IMG/VR virus record: IMGVR_UViG_3300047317_000050 | Coordinates: 1-31,427 of that record | Direction: 5' to 3' (one strand) | Origin: a virus | DNA: 31,427 bases | Shown here: positions 1-6,902 of the stretch, one piece after another | How positions within the stretch are numbered: position 1 is the first letter of the stretch | Layout: each line of letters opens with the position of its first letter | The notes under the pieces: generated by a model | Seen by the model: the letters and a program-made list of their open reading frames with translations, nothing else | Told to the model about the DNA's origin: nothing | The model's database searches: none | Translations under genes and position numbers: made by a program

Positions 1-582
1 CGATCCGTGACGCGTCGATTCGTCAAGGGTTGGCAGAGAAGGCGTATGCCGAGTCGTCGCCCGAAGTGCTCGCGTCTGAGCGACAGGCAAACGCCATGCT
101 AACCGAGGAAAACGAACGGCTCACCGCACGCCTCACCGCCCTTGAGTCCGAGCGCGACGCTCTACTCGCGGCAGCAGGGAAAGAGGCGGTGGCGTGGTTC
201 CACAATACCGCGCGTGAAGGTGATAAGCCGGTCTACGAACAGGTGGCGGAGGAATATGCATGTCCCCCGGCCATTCCGCTCTGCCTATGCGCTCCCACCG
301 CCGCTCAATGCACCGTGCCGGACGGATGGAAGCTCGTACCGATCGAGCCGACCAACAAGATGACGGCTATAGGACAAGACTCGTTACCAATCGGTCTGGA
401 GTATCGGCGCGATATACCGTGAGATGCTTGACGCCGCTCCCACCGCCGCTCTTGAGAATGGAGACGGGCGGGATGCGCTAGAAGGCGTTGCGCAGTACTT
501 CGAGGACAGCGGTGATCCGGAGGGCGCGGCGATGATTCGCAGGTACGCCTCCGTGTCACAGAAAGCGGGAGAGCAGCAGTAA
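1..582 (+). pseudogene. Early phage protein (Ead/Ea22-like), 5' cut by window edge and frameshifted
   Basis: The reading frame is open from the left edge, so the gene begins outside the window. It encodes an N-terminal coiled-coil stretch rich in Glu, Leu and Arg, then a segment of the kind AVAWFHN...KPVYEQ...VPDGWKLVPIEPT. This is the layout of the variable Ead/Ea22-type early proteins of Burkholderia and enteric phages, which have no firm function. The frame stops at 420-422, but the frame opening at codon 409 continues the expected tail (AIYREMLDAAPT) and runs to a TAA at 580-582. One extra base near 405-409 therefore splits what looks like one gene into two frames. The start of the second frame has no convincing ribosome site. 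It is either a genuine indel or a sequencing error. The family name is a recognition by style and only moderately secure; the frameshift is read directly. Confidence 0.55.
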
Positions 583-638
583 ATGGCAGACGCAGCACAA
601 CGCATGGTTGAAACCACGAAGAACGCATGGGGTGTGAA

Positions 639-848
639 ATGAGCGAAATCGAGATTGCAGAGCGCGCGGTCCAACTGTATGCGCAGCGCCACCCGAGGCC
701 CGTCCAGGTGACGATCACTCAGGCGGCAGAAATGCTCGGACTGAGCCGGCACACGGTATCGAAGATGGTCCGCGCCGGCCAGCTAAAGCTGAATCGCTGC
801 GGCCTTATTCCTATCGAGCAGGTGGATGCCATGCTGATGCCATGCTGA
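639..848 (+). CDS. Small helix-turn-helix protein, candidate excisionase (recombination directionality factor)
   Basis: A 69-residue protein with a MerR/AlpA-type helix-turn-helix in its middle (ITQAAEMLGLSRHTVSKMVRAG) followed by a short wing-like end. Such small proteins beside integrases commonly act as excisionases or AlpA-like regulators that bend attachment-site DNA. It is convergent with the integrase, with 7 bases between the stops. The chosen ATG is preceded by GGGG about 6 bases upstream; an in-frame ATG at 627 is an alternative. An 18-codon reading frame (583-642) starts directly after the previous stop and its TGA overlaps this ATG, so translation may be coupled. The last codons lie in an 11-bp tandem duplication that changes only the final residue. 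The excisionase role is inferred from size, fold and position. Confidence 0.65.
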   Translation: MSEIEIAERAVQLYAQRHPRPVQVTITQAAEMLGLSRHTVSKMVRAGQLKLNRCGLIPIEQVDAMLMPC

Positions 849-853
849 TGCCA
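825..853 (+). repeat. 11-bp tandem repeat, 2.6 copies
   Basis: The unit gatgccatgct occurs at 825-835 and 836-846 and continues as gatgcca to 853. It covers the 3' end of the helix-turn-helix gene. Removing one unit would give an ending of MLMPG with a TAA at 857-859 instead of MLMPC with TGA at 846-848, so the duplication shifted the frame at almost no cost to the protein. It lies just short of the integrase stop. Confidence 0.85.
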
Positions 854-855
854 GG

Positions 856-1857
856 CTAAAGGCGAGCGGCGATGTCCTCTTCGCTCTCGCGGTAATAAAC
901 CCTGCTGAGCATTTCAAGATCCTTGTGGCCGCTGATCTTCGATAAGGTCAGCACGTCCACCTTCCTCGCCAGGCGGGTCAGCGCCTCGGCGCGAGCATCC
1001 CGAAACTGAAGCCCCGTTATCTTGCGCCGTCGCTTCGCCTTCCGGAACAATGTGACCATCGAATCCGCCTCTACCGTGAAGCAGCGCTCGCGCTGGGCGA
1101 CCAGCGCCAGCAGTCGAACGGCGTGGCGAGTAAGAGGTATCCTGCGCGGCTTCTGCGTCAGGTATTGCGTCTTGTGCGTGACAGTCGCGACGCGCTTCTG
1201 AATGTCGAGCGTAGCCTTTCCAAGCTGAAGCACCTCACTTGCGCGCATTGCGGTGCGCAGTGCCACCAGAAAGGCGAGCGCCACTTCCTGGCTCTTCGTT
1301 TCAGGAGCCTGCCCGCTGACATACCCAAGCGCGCGCACGAGCGGCCTAACCTCCTTCCAGGGATCGACGCGCCTGTCGCGCGGGGGCGCCTCCTTCGGAA
1401 TCTTGAGGCCGTCGAACGGGTGATGATCGATCCAGTGCCATTCCTTGCGGGCAGTGATAAAGACATTCCGCAGCAGGTTGATATCCCGGACGACAGACGA
1501 TCCTGAAACCTTCTTCATGCGTGCGTCGCGCCATTCCGCGAGTTGAGGTGTTTTGAAATCCGCCAGCCTCATTTCCGCAAGGTGAGGAAAGTCACGGACG
1601 AACGCTGAAAGCCTCAAAGTCTCCTTTTTCTCGCCCTGTTTTTTACTTGAGACATCCCGGACATATCGCTTGAACGCATCACCTACCGTATGCAGTTCAG
1701 CAGGCGCGAGCTTCAACGCCTTGCGCATCTCATCTTCACGCGCAGACGCCCATGCTTTGGCCTCTCGCTGGGTGCGAAATACCTGGGTATCCCGCTCGCT
1801 TTTGACGTAGATCTGAGCCCGCCATTTGCCATTCGGCTGCTGGGTAATCGAGGCCAT
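856..1857 (-). CDS. int: Tyrosine-type site-specific integrase
   Basis: A 333-residue phage integrase that would recombine attP with a chromosomal attB. Residues 1-60 form the arm-binding region, residues about 60-155 a SAM-like core-binding domain, and the rest the catalytic domain. Visible catalytic positions are R205 (TAMRASEVLQL), K229 in the beta-hairpin (VTHKTQ), R289 (FRDARAEALTRL), H311 (ISGHKDL) and the nucleophile Y321 or Y322 (SRVYY). The usual His of the HxxR box is Arg286 here, and the residue after R289 is Ala. The length is normal for phage integrases. ATG 1857 is chosen because it starts at the conserved first strand; its ribosome site is weak. The att-like DNA lies directly upstream, the usual int-attP arrangement, so the protein may control its own promoter. 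The family call is very secure. Confidence 0.95.
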   Translation of the reverse strand: MASITQQPNGKWRAQIYVKSERDTQVFRTQREAKAWASAREDEMRKALKLAPAELHTVGDAFKRYVRDVSSKKQGEKKETLRLSAFVRDFPHLAEMRLADFKTPQLAEWRDARMKKVSGSSVVRDINLLRNVFITARKEWHWIDHHPFDGLKIPKEAPPRDRRVDPWKEVRPLVRALGYVSGQAPETKSQEVALAFLVALRTAMRASEVLQLGKATLDIQKRVATVTHKTQYLTQKPRRIPLTRHAVRLLALVAQRERCFTVEADSMVTLFRKAKRRRKITGLQFRDARAEALTRLARKVDVLTLSKISGHKDLEMLSRVYYRESEEDIAARL

Positions 1858-1895
1858 GTGTGGAGTACCGTGTGTGTGGAATGTGGGGAGAAGTC

Positions 1896-2001
1896 TACAA
1901 ACTTCTACACACGGCGGTCAATCGGCACCTAACCGTGCACCATCAGGGTTAGCCTAAGCCCTTGTTTACACAAATTTCTTCACTTACCGTAGAAACTTGT
2001 A
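1896..2001. repeat. Three copies of a 13-bp arm-type motif in the attP region
   Basis: TACAAACTTCTAC lies at 1896-1908 (+). A near copy, CACAAATTTCTTC, lies at 1969-1981 (+) with 10 of 13 matches. An inverted copy, TACAAGTTTCTAC read on the minus strand, lies at 1989-2001 with 11 of 13 matches. Short degenerate repeats in both orientations beside an integrase gene are typical of arm-type integrase binding sites. The first copy also forms a 6-bp inverted repeat (1889-1894 with 1901-1906). A further inverted pair, CTAACC and GGTTAG, lies at 1929-1934 and 1948-1953 and could be a site for an excisionase or repressor. Function is inferred from position. Confidence 0.5.
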
Positions 2002-2007
2002 TATAGT
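1979..2007 (+). promoter_or_regulatory. Candidate sigma-70 promoter for the secreted-protein gene
   Basis: TTCACT at 1979-1984 (4 of 6 matches to the -35 consensus) and TATAGT at 2002-2007 (5 of 6 matches to the -10) are separated by 17 bases. Transcription would begin in the att core and run into the gene at 2142. It overlaps two of the arm-type repeats, so integrase binding could compete with RNA polymerase. Sequence match only. Confidence 0.35.
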
Positions 2008-2035
2008 TGGTGGTGCCGGGGACCGGGGTCGAACT
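2008..2035 (-). other. Candidate attP core resembling a tRNA 3' end
   Basis: Read on the minus strand the segment is GTTCGACCCCGG followed by TCCCCGGCACCACCA. This resembles a T-loop (TTCGA), the 3' half of the T-stem, a 3' acceptor strand and CCA. The 5' half of the T-stem and everything before it does not fold as a tRNA, so there is no tRNA gene here, only the 3' portion that many phages carry to rebuild the target tRNA on integration. Its place beside int and the arm-type repeats supports an attachment core. The tRNA targeted cannot be named from this fragment, and the exact core limits are unknown. Confidence 0.5.
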
Positions 2036-2141
2036 TCCAAGCCAGGAAGGCGAACCCGATACTTCAAGAGAAATTATGTGGAGCCCGGTAAAGATTTCGG
2101 CAGCCAAGCCGATAACCAATCATCGCACCGGGAGATTCACC

Positions 2142-2420
2142 ATGCGCACGTTCATTATCGCTGTAGCAGCACTCTCGTTCTCTACCGCATCATTTGCTTC
2201 GTCCATGAGCGCCAATGCAGGACACCACGGCGGCGGCAATCACGGCGCTGTAGGCGCTGCGGCCGGCGCGTTCGGCGGTGGCAGTTCGTCTGCCGGTTCT
2301 GCTGGCTCGGGTCAGTCGGGTAACGGCGGCTCTTACTGGTCGCCGAACCTCAATGCCGATCCCGTTGACGCATATCAACCGTGGCCGCAGAGCGAAATGC
2401 GCCAGTTCCAACGCCCTTAA
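2142..2420 (+). CDS. Small secreted Gly/Ser/Ala-rich protein, probable moron
   Basis: A 92-residue protein with a clear Sec signal peptide (basic MR, hydrophobic core to about residue 18, Ala-x-Ala-like cut after SFA). A His/Gly run follows (HHGGGNHG), then a long Gly/Ser/Ala-rich linker and a polar Trp/Pro-containing end. The start has a good ribosome site (GGGAG, 7 bases upstream). It is the only plus-strand gene to the right of the att site and has its own candidate promoter. Its TAA overlaps the holin stop by four bases in a convergent TTAA. Short exported proteins at prophage ends are often expressed in the lysogen and change host surface properties, but I do not recognise this family and assign no function. 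Confidence 0.75.
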   Translation: MRTFIIAVAALSFSTASFASSMSANAGHHGGGNHGAVGAAAGAFGGGSSSAGSAGSGQSGNGGSYWSPNLNADPVDAYQPWPQSEMRQFQRP

Positions 2421-2977
2421 TTCTGCGCTGGCGTGGACTGGGCAAGCAACTCGGTTTTGCGGTCGCTAGATTGGCTGCTACCGAAGTAGTATGCAACGAC
2501 GGCCGACCATGATGCACCGAGCGCGCCAAGCATCAGCATGAGGGCGTCGTGTGCTTCCTTCTGGATCGGATAGAACATCATCAGCCCGAGGCAGCCGAAG
2601 AACCCGAGCGTCACGAAGATCGCCAGGAATGGCGCCGTGATGCTTTTGGTGCTGATCTGCATCGCACGCGCGCTGGCCCTGTCCTCGACTGCGAGAGAGG
2701 CCAGGGTTTCGGTATTCTTGAAACCTGCTTGCGCCATGGCGAGCGCGTAGTCCTGATCCGCTTTTCGCATGGCTGCCAGTTGCTCAGGCGTGGCGCCGCT
2801 GATTGCCGCAGCAAGAGTTGATTGCCGGTCGTCGGTCGATGCATCCGGCTTCGGCGTGATGCCGAACACGCTTTCCAGTGCCGTGACAGCGCCGCCGGCA
2901 AGCGGGCCGCCGAGAACAGTTGCGATCGTCGGCGCAAGCGTCTTGACGACGTTCAATGCTGAATCCCATGCGCTCAT
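2417..2977 (-). CDS. Holin-like protein of the 3TM (GTA_holin-like) family
   Basis: A 186-residue protein with an N-terminal hydrophobic or amphipathic stretch (residues about 8-38), a charged middle, and two strong membrane segments at about 115-137 and 145-165, followed by a short polar tail. This resembles the three-segment holins described for gene-transfer agents and many phages of alpha- and betaproteobacteria. It would permeabilise the inner membrane so that the endolysin can act. It overlaps the endolysin gene by four bases (ATGA) and is last in the lysis cluster. A second holin-like protein lies upstream, so which one times lysis is unclear. The middle contains repeated Ala-rich helices of unknown role. 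Confidence 0.7.
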   Translation of the reverse strand: MSAWDSALNVVKTLAPTIATVLGGPLAGGAVTALESVFGITPKPDASTDDRQSTLAAAISGATPEQLAAMRKADQDYALAMAQAGFKNTETLASLAVEDRASARAMQISTKSITAPFLAIFVTLGFFGCLGLMMFYPIQKEAHDALMLMLGALGASWSAVVAYYFGSSQSSDRKTELLAQSTPAQN

Positions 2978-3516
2978 GCTGCGCTCCTTTCGCTGAGTGC
3001 ATCCTTGGCAAGCGCAAGCAGCGCGAGCCGGTCTGCGTAGCCATTCATGCCGCCATTTATCCGACGGGTAATCGTTGCAAAGTCGCCTGCGTCCGCCAGT
3101 TCATTGAGACCATGCGTGGACCAGAACCATGCGGCCGACAGCGCGGCATTCGACGGCTGCTCCAGAAGCTCGGGCGACGACACGAAGTCAATGCCGAGGG
3201 CATCGCTCGCTTTCTGGTAATTGGCGCGTCCGGTGATCTGGATCAAGCCTCGCCCCATAAAGCGCTTTCCGTCTCCCGGCTCCGTATTGCCGAGGTCTTT
3301 CCGGCCTTCGTATCCTGCCTGTGCCGGCGTCGGTCCCCACAGCTCGCGCACGTAAATAAGCCGCCCGCTTTCATGCCCGATCTGGGCGAGAAATGCCGCT
3401 TGCCGTGCGTCACTGTCGATCGCCCATAACGCCATTGCTGCAGTGATCGGATCGGCCCATGCCTGCGTTCGCGATGCCGGGATGCCGAGCGCCGCGGCAA
3501 GCGTGTCGGCATTCAC
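2974..3516 (-). CDS. Endolysin, glycoside hydrolase 19 (chitinase-like) family
   Basis: A 180-residue muramidase-type endolysin that would cleave peptidoglycan glycan strands at the end of infection. The catalytic Glu motif is visible as IGHESGRL (E49), followed by a second acidic region (YEGRKDLGNTEPGDG, about 69-83), the signature FMGRGLIQITGRANY (86-100) and a late TRRINGG motif (150-156). These are hallmarks of phage GH19 endolysins. No signal peptide or membrane anchor is seen, so export depends on a holin. The start is GTG at 3516, preceded by GGGGG six bases upstream and overlapping the upstream stop (GTGA); the next start is far inside the fold. No cell-wall-binding domain is present. 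Confidence 0.92.
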   Translation of the reverse strand: MNADTLAAALGIPASRTQAWADPITAAMALWAIDSDARQAAFLAQIGHESGRLIYVRELWGPTPAQAGYEGRKDLGNTEPGDGKRFMGRGLIQITGRANYQKASDALGIDFVSSPELLEQPSNAALSAAWFWSTHGLNELADAGDFATITRRINGGMNGYADRLALLALAKDALSERSAA

Positions 3517-3692
3517 TTTTGCCCCCGATACCGGCTGATCGAGATATACGTCTGAACGACGCTATAGATCGTCGATGCAAGTAGAGCCAGCCCCGAAAGC
3601 GTGATGCTGTCGATGGCGTGACCAACTAGAACCCCGAGCCATGCCGGTGCAGTTTTGGCTACCGCAATGATTTGTTCTTTGTAATGTTCCAT
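3513..3692 (-). CDS. Small holin-like membrane protein
   Basis: A 59-residue protein with a short charged N-terminus, two hydrophobic stretches (residues about 13-28 and 30-50) and a basic tail ending SRYRGQK. This is the size and charge layout of small phage holins encoded just before the endolysin. It overlaps the endolysin start by four bases, so the two are probably translated together. ATG 3692 is chosen because it lies just after the stop of the upstream gene (3697) and begins a sensible holin; the longer frame to 3737 adds a Met/Arg-rich run with no ribosome site. It may be the true holin, with the 186-residue protein as a second holin or regulator. Confidence 0.65.
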   Translation of the reverse strand: MEHYKEQIIAVAKTAPAWLGVLVGHAIDSITLSGLALLASTIYSVVQTYISISRYRGQK

Positions 3693-3696
3693 GGAT

Positions 3697-3933
3697 TCAG
3701 TCCGGGATCGTGGCATTTTTTCCATCATCCGCATCAATTGACTTGAGGCAGTGATCCTTCTGGAAGATGTTCAGGAACTTGCAGAGCACGCAGGCCCATA
3801 CTTTCCCTTCTTTCATTCCCTTGCCGGCGCGACTGCTCAGGGTCTCATCGCTTGCGCCGCCGGCCGCGACATTGAGGGCTCTGTCCAGTAACAGAAGCCA
3901 GTTCATCGTGTACCGCAATAGAAAGTTGAGCAT
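3697..3933 (-). CDS. Small conserved phage protein near the lysis genes
   Basis: A 78-residue protein that begins with a hydrophobic helix (LLRYTMNWLLLLDRALNVAAGG), followed by the motif DETLSSRAGKG, a Trp/Cys-containing helix and a HC pair (KDHCLKS). I recall similar small proteins with the pattern LLD-x-N...GG-x-DETLSSRA in the late regions of Pseudomonas and Burkholderia phages; none has a function I know. The Cys and His residues could hold a metal, but no full site is evident. It sits between tail fibre and holin, co-directional, with a 12-base gap upstream and 4 bases before the next start. Confidence 0.65.
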   Translation of the reverse strand: MLNFLLRYTMNWLLLLDRALNVAAGGASDETLSSRAGKGMKEGKVWACVLCKFLNIFQKDHCLKSIDADDGKNATIPD

Positions 3934-3945
3934 CGTCGTTCCCCG

Positions 3946-5070
3946 TCACGCGTATTCTTCGATAATGAAACCGCCTGTATTACCCGCTATGCCGGCTGCT
4001 GCCGACTGGTTCTGAAGCACCGTTGCGCCAATCCCGCCCTGCCCGAGCGAGCCGAGCGGAGTCTGACCGCCATAGCCGCCGATACCATTCCCCGATCCGC
4101 CGATGCCGACCTGTCCAACCTGGCCTTGACTGGACACGAGGAAGGTCCCGCTTCCGGAAGGTGCGGCTGCCTGCGCACCGGGCGCCGCAAACACAGCGCT
4201 CGTTGATGCGAGCCCACCTGTGCCACCGGGGCCGCCGGGGAGCACCAGCAACGAGCCGAACGAGCACTGTTGCCCCGCCCCACCAGTGTTGCCAGTTACC
4301 CCTGAGCCGGCGGTGCCAATCGTCACGGTCTGCGATGCGAGACCCGATGGAATCCAGATTTCTCCGTATGCGCCTGACGAGCCGCCAGCACCTCCAGCGG
4401 TCTGTCCTGATGCCGTGGCACCACCACCACCGCCTGCACCACCGCTACCCGCACCGCGCACGCGCGCAGCAGTTGCACCGGGCGTCGGCGTGTAGGTCCC
4501 TGTGGCGGTGATCTTCTGGATATTCAGCAGGGCACCCCGGCCACCGGTCGAGCCCGACACCTGAAAGTTCGTGCCGTCATAGGTGACCTCGACAATCTGG
4601 CCTGAACGGATGTCTCCGACCGCAAGCGAGGTAGAGCCGAACTTCGTGATGCTTACCGCACCGAGCCCGTTGACGTTGAGCGTGACAGCCGTCGTCGTAT
4701 TGGCGCCGGCGGAAATGAAACGGAATCGCTGGCCTCGCGCGTAGGCGGCCGGCGCGATATTCGCGGCACCTGTAATCGTGTCGGTTCCCGACACTGTTCC
4801 GAGCCAGGTAGGAGTACCATTCTGGAAGTCCTGAACCGAGATCGGCTGCTTCTGTGCCGTTGCGTTCGCAATGTTCGTGAGCGTGAAGCCGCCCATCGGC
4901 AGATTTGCCGCGGCCTGCTGCTGACCGTCTTTCGTCATGCAGATGGACAGGCCCGCGGCGAAATCGGCGTCCTGACCTTGCATGCGCGACGAGCTGATAT
5001 TCAGGCCATTGGCTGCATCCGTTTGCCAGTTGTAGACCGTCGAAAAACTTCCTGACCCGTTGAAAGGCAT
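3946..5070 (-). CDS. Tail fibre protein with glycine-rich C-terminal domain
   Basis: A 374-residue fibre. Residues 1-75 match the virion-anchoring start common to short-tailed phage fibres (FNGSGSFSTVYNW...NLPMGGFTLTNIA). Residues about 75-185 form a beta-rich section with a TLNVNGLGA...SGQIVEVTYDGTNF motif, typical of fibre shafts. From about 205 to the end the sequence is almost entirely Gly, Ala, Ser and Gln in short repeats (GGAGGGGG, GGPGGTGG, GGYGGQTPLGS), resembling fibre tips built from packed polyglycine helices that carry receptor loops. It is the last tail gene before lysis. It would sit at the tail tip and bind the host surface. The receptor cannot be read from sequence. Confidence 0.85.
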   Translation of the reverse strand: MPFNGSGSFSTVYNWQTDAANGLNISSSRMQGQDADFAAGLSICMTKDGQQQAAANLPMGGFTLTNIANATAQKQPISVQDFQNGTPTWLGTVSGTDTITGAANIAPAAYARGQRFRFISAGANTTTAVTLNVNGLGAVSITKFGSTSLAVGDIRSGQIVEVTYDGTNFQVSGSTGGRGALLNIQKITATGTYTPTPGATAARVRGAGSGGAGGGGGATASGQTAGGAGGSSGAYGEIWIPSGLASQTVTIGTAGSGVTGNTGGAGQQCSFGSLLVLPGGPGGTGGLASTSAVFAAPGAQAAAPSGSGTFLVSSQGQVGQVGIGGSGNGIGGYGGQTPLGSLGQGGIGATVLQNQSAAAGIAGNTGGFIIEEYA

Positions 5071-5165
5071 CTCAGACCCCTATGAATTCAGAACAGTCGT
5101 TGCGCATCGTCCTGAGCGTCGTCATGACCGGTTTGTTAAGTGCTGGGTTGCGCCGCATATATGCC

Positions 5166-6902
5166 TTACTGCTTCGCTGGTGCGATGCCATTGAGGAGCG
5201 CAGTGCCAAGCGCCGGGGCCAATGGGACCCCGTAGCGAGAAAGCGCATTCCCTATTGGGACCGCGGCAGCAGGACGTGACATAAGAGCGGCCTGTGCTGC
5301 CCGCTGACCGAGTGACGTGTAAGGAAGCGCGAGAGCCGCTCCACCGACGGTTGCTGGTATTGCCGCGCCAGGCGGCAGGAATGCATGCCCTGCCGCTGCC
5401 GCGCCGAGCAATCCAAGCATTGAGCGCCCTGCCGTTCCGCTGTCTGGATATTTGGAACCGAGCACCTGCTGACCCGCGCTTGAAAAGTCCTGCATCAGCG
5501 CGTTTCCGGTTGCTGTGGCGCCCTTCCCAACTGACTTGTCCGCGCCGCGCACGGCGTTCTGAAGCTGGGCTGCAGTGAAGATCCCGCCGTTATTCATCGC
5601 CCCCTGAGAGCCGGCCGCGCCGCGCAGGCGCACGAAATTCGCATAGGCGGCGTTCGCGTTCGATAGGCTCTGAACTGCTTCGGGCGCGTTATAGCGCGGC
5701 AGCGACGATTCAATAGAGTTGCCAATCTCGCGGATTGCCTGCCCGAGCTGGCGATTGTCGAAAGACGGGTCTCCTAGATAGCCGGCAGAAATCTTGCCAA
5801 GTTCGCTTTGAACGCCCTTGAGCGTCTGGCCGTCCATCTGCCCCTGCGGTCCGAGCTTCCCGAAGATCTGCGTCTTGAGAACGTTCATGAACGTCTGCTG
5901 TTGCGCTGCCGGCAGGCCCTGCGCCATGCTCGTGAGATTGGCGATGTCGCTCTGGAATTGCGGGTCCGTGGCCTTGAACGTCATCTTCGATAGCGCATCG
6001 TCGTATGCGTCATTGATCGTCGATTTGACGGCCTGCACACCTTCATTCCCAATCGGGCCGCTATACGTCTTGCCGAGGGGCGCGAGCACTTCGTTATAAG
6101 TGGCCGTGTTGAAGCTCTGCACTGACCGCTGCTGTGCGTTCTTGATGAGGTCGCCAAGCACGGGAATGCTGGTCGCCTTATCTTCCATGCGCTGCCATGC
6201 GCCGCCGAGAATCTGGCCCGGTGTCATGGTCACGCCGGCTTTAGCCAACGCCTGCTGAGCCTGGCCGCCAGCACCGGAGAGTGCGGCGCCAATTGCGCGG
6301 GTGAGTGGAGCAGCTACAGCGCCCGTTGCGGCGCCCGTTCCCATCTGACCGAGTTTCTGGTCCGCGAAAGTCTGCCCCGGTTGCAATTCGCCGACGGGCT
6401 GCAATGCTCCGTTGACTGCGCCTGATAAAGCGCCCGCGCCCGTGACGCCAGCCATTCCAGAGCCAGCCGGAAGAATCGCAGCCAGTGGAGCAGTGGCCAG
6501 CGCCTGACCGCCGACGCGCCCCCAATCTATCCCGCTGCCGCCCTGCGCGGCACGTTGAGCATCGTATGCCTGATCCTGCTGACTCACGGTCTGCTGCATC
6601 TGCGGGATCGCTGCGCGCGCACTCGTTGCGAAATCGGAATCAGGCGCGATCTTGTCGGCAAGCCATGAAAGCCCGTGAACGATGTCCTGAGCACCACCCT
6701 TAACGATATCGCCCGCGCCCATCACGACAGAACCTGGGACCTTCCATTGAGAGGGTTGCCCGACAGCGGTTTGTGGTGCCGCGGCTCCCGTTCCGCCCGC
6801 TGCCGACGCCGGGACTGATGGCGCAGCGTTGAGATAAGTATCAAACGATGGCGCCGAAGCCTGCGCGGGCGCGGCGTTCAGGTAGTCGTCGAAGCCGCTC
6901 AT
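5166..6902 (-). CDS. Large Ala-rich ejection (internal virion) protein
   Basis: A 578-residue protein. It opens with two copies of a short motif (FDDYLNAAPA and FDTYLNAAPS), followed by a disordered Ala/Gly/Pro region, several hydrophobic or glycine-zipper stretches (about 150-220) and a helical middle (about 230-430). The C-terminal 110 residues are again Ala/Gly-rich and hydrophobic. This layout, and the position among three similar genes between tail hub and tail fibre, fit the proteins that short-tailed phages eject to build a DNA channel across the envelope. No enzyme motif is seen. ATG 6902 overlaps the previous stop as ATGA. Similar proteins occur in BPP-1-like and Burkholderia podoviruses; the exact function is inferred. 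Confidence 0.75.
   Translation of the reverse strand: MSGFDDYLNAAPAQASAPSFDTYLNAAPSVPASAAGGTGAAAPQTAVGQPSQWKVPGSVVMGAGDIVKGGAQDIVHGLSWLADKIAPDSDFATSARAAIPQMQQTVSQQDQAYDAQRAAQGGSGIDWGRVGGQALATAPLAAILPAGSGMAGVTGAGALSGAVNGALQPVGELQPGQTFADQKLGQMGTGAATGAVAAPLTRAIGAALSGAGGQAQQALAKAGVTMTPGQILGGAWQRMEDKATSIPVLGDLIKNAQQRSVQSFNTATYNEVLAPLGKTYSGPIGNEGVQAVKSTINDAYDDALSKMTFKATDPQFQSDIANLTSMAQGLPAAQQQTFMNVLKTQIFGKLGPQGQMDGQTLKGVQSELGKISAGYLGDPSFDNRQLGQAIREIGNSIESSLPRYNAPEAVQSLSNANAAYANFVRLRGAAGSQGAMNNGGIFTAAQLQNAVRGADKSVGKGATATGNALMQDFSSAGQQVLGSKYPDSGTAGRSMLGLLGAAAAGHAFLPPGAAIPATVGGAALALPYTSLGQRAAQAALMSRPAAAVPIGNALSRYGVPLAPALGTALLNGIAPAKQ

Noticed and set aside
583-642. 18-codon frame between the broken early gene and the helix-turn-helix gene
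   Set aside because: It starts right after a stop and ends over the next ATG, but has no ribosome site of its own and no recognisable content. Kept only as a possible coupling frame, not as a gene.
2008-2070. Possible tRNA gene near the integrase
   Set aside because: Only the 3' part looks like a tRNA; the 5' half of the T-stem does not pair and no anticodon arm or 5' acceptor strand can be folded from the flanking bases.
4147-4457. Glycine-rich stretch of the tail fibre as a variable-repeat or template region of a diversity-generating retroelement
   Set aside because: BPP-1-like phages can carry such elements, but there is no reverse transcriptase, Avd-like gene or repeated template copy anywhere in the window, and the stretch is low-complexity Gly/Ala coding rather than a C-type lectin end.
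5082-5279. Plus-strand frame of 65 residues beginning in the gap before the tail fibre gene
   Set aside because: It begins with a plausible hydrophobic stretch but soon enters the ejection-protein gene on the opposite strand, lacks a clear ribosome site and has no partner on that strand. The 95-base gap it covers (5071-5165) shows only a short gcatatatgc palindrome.
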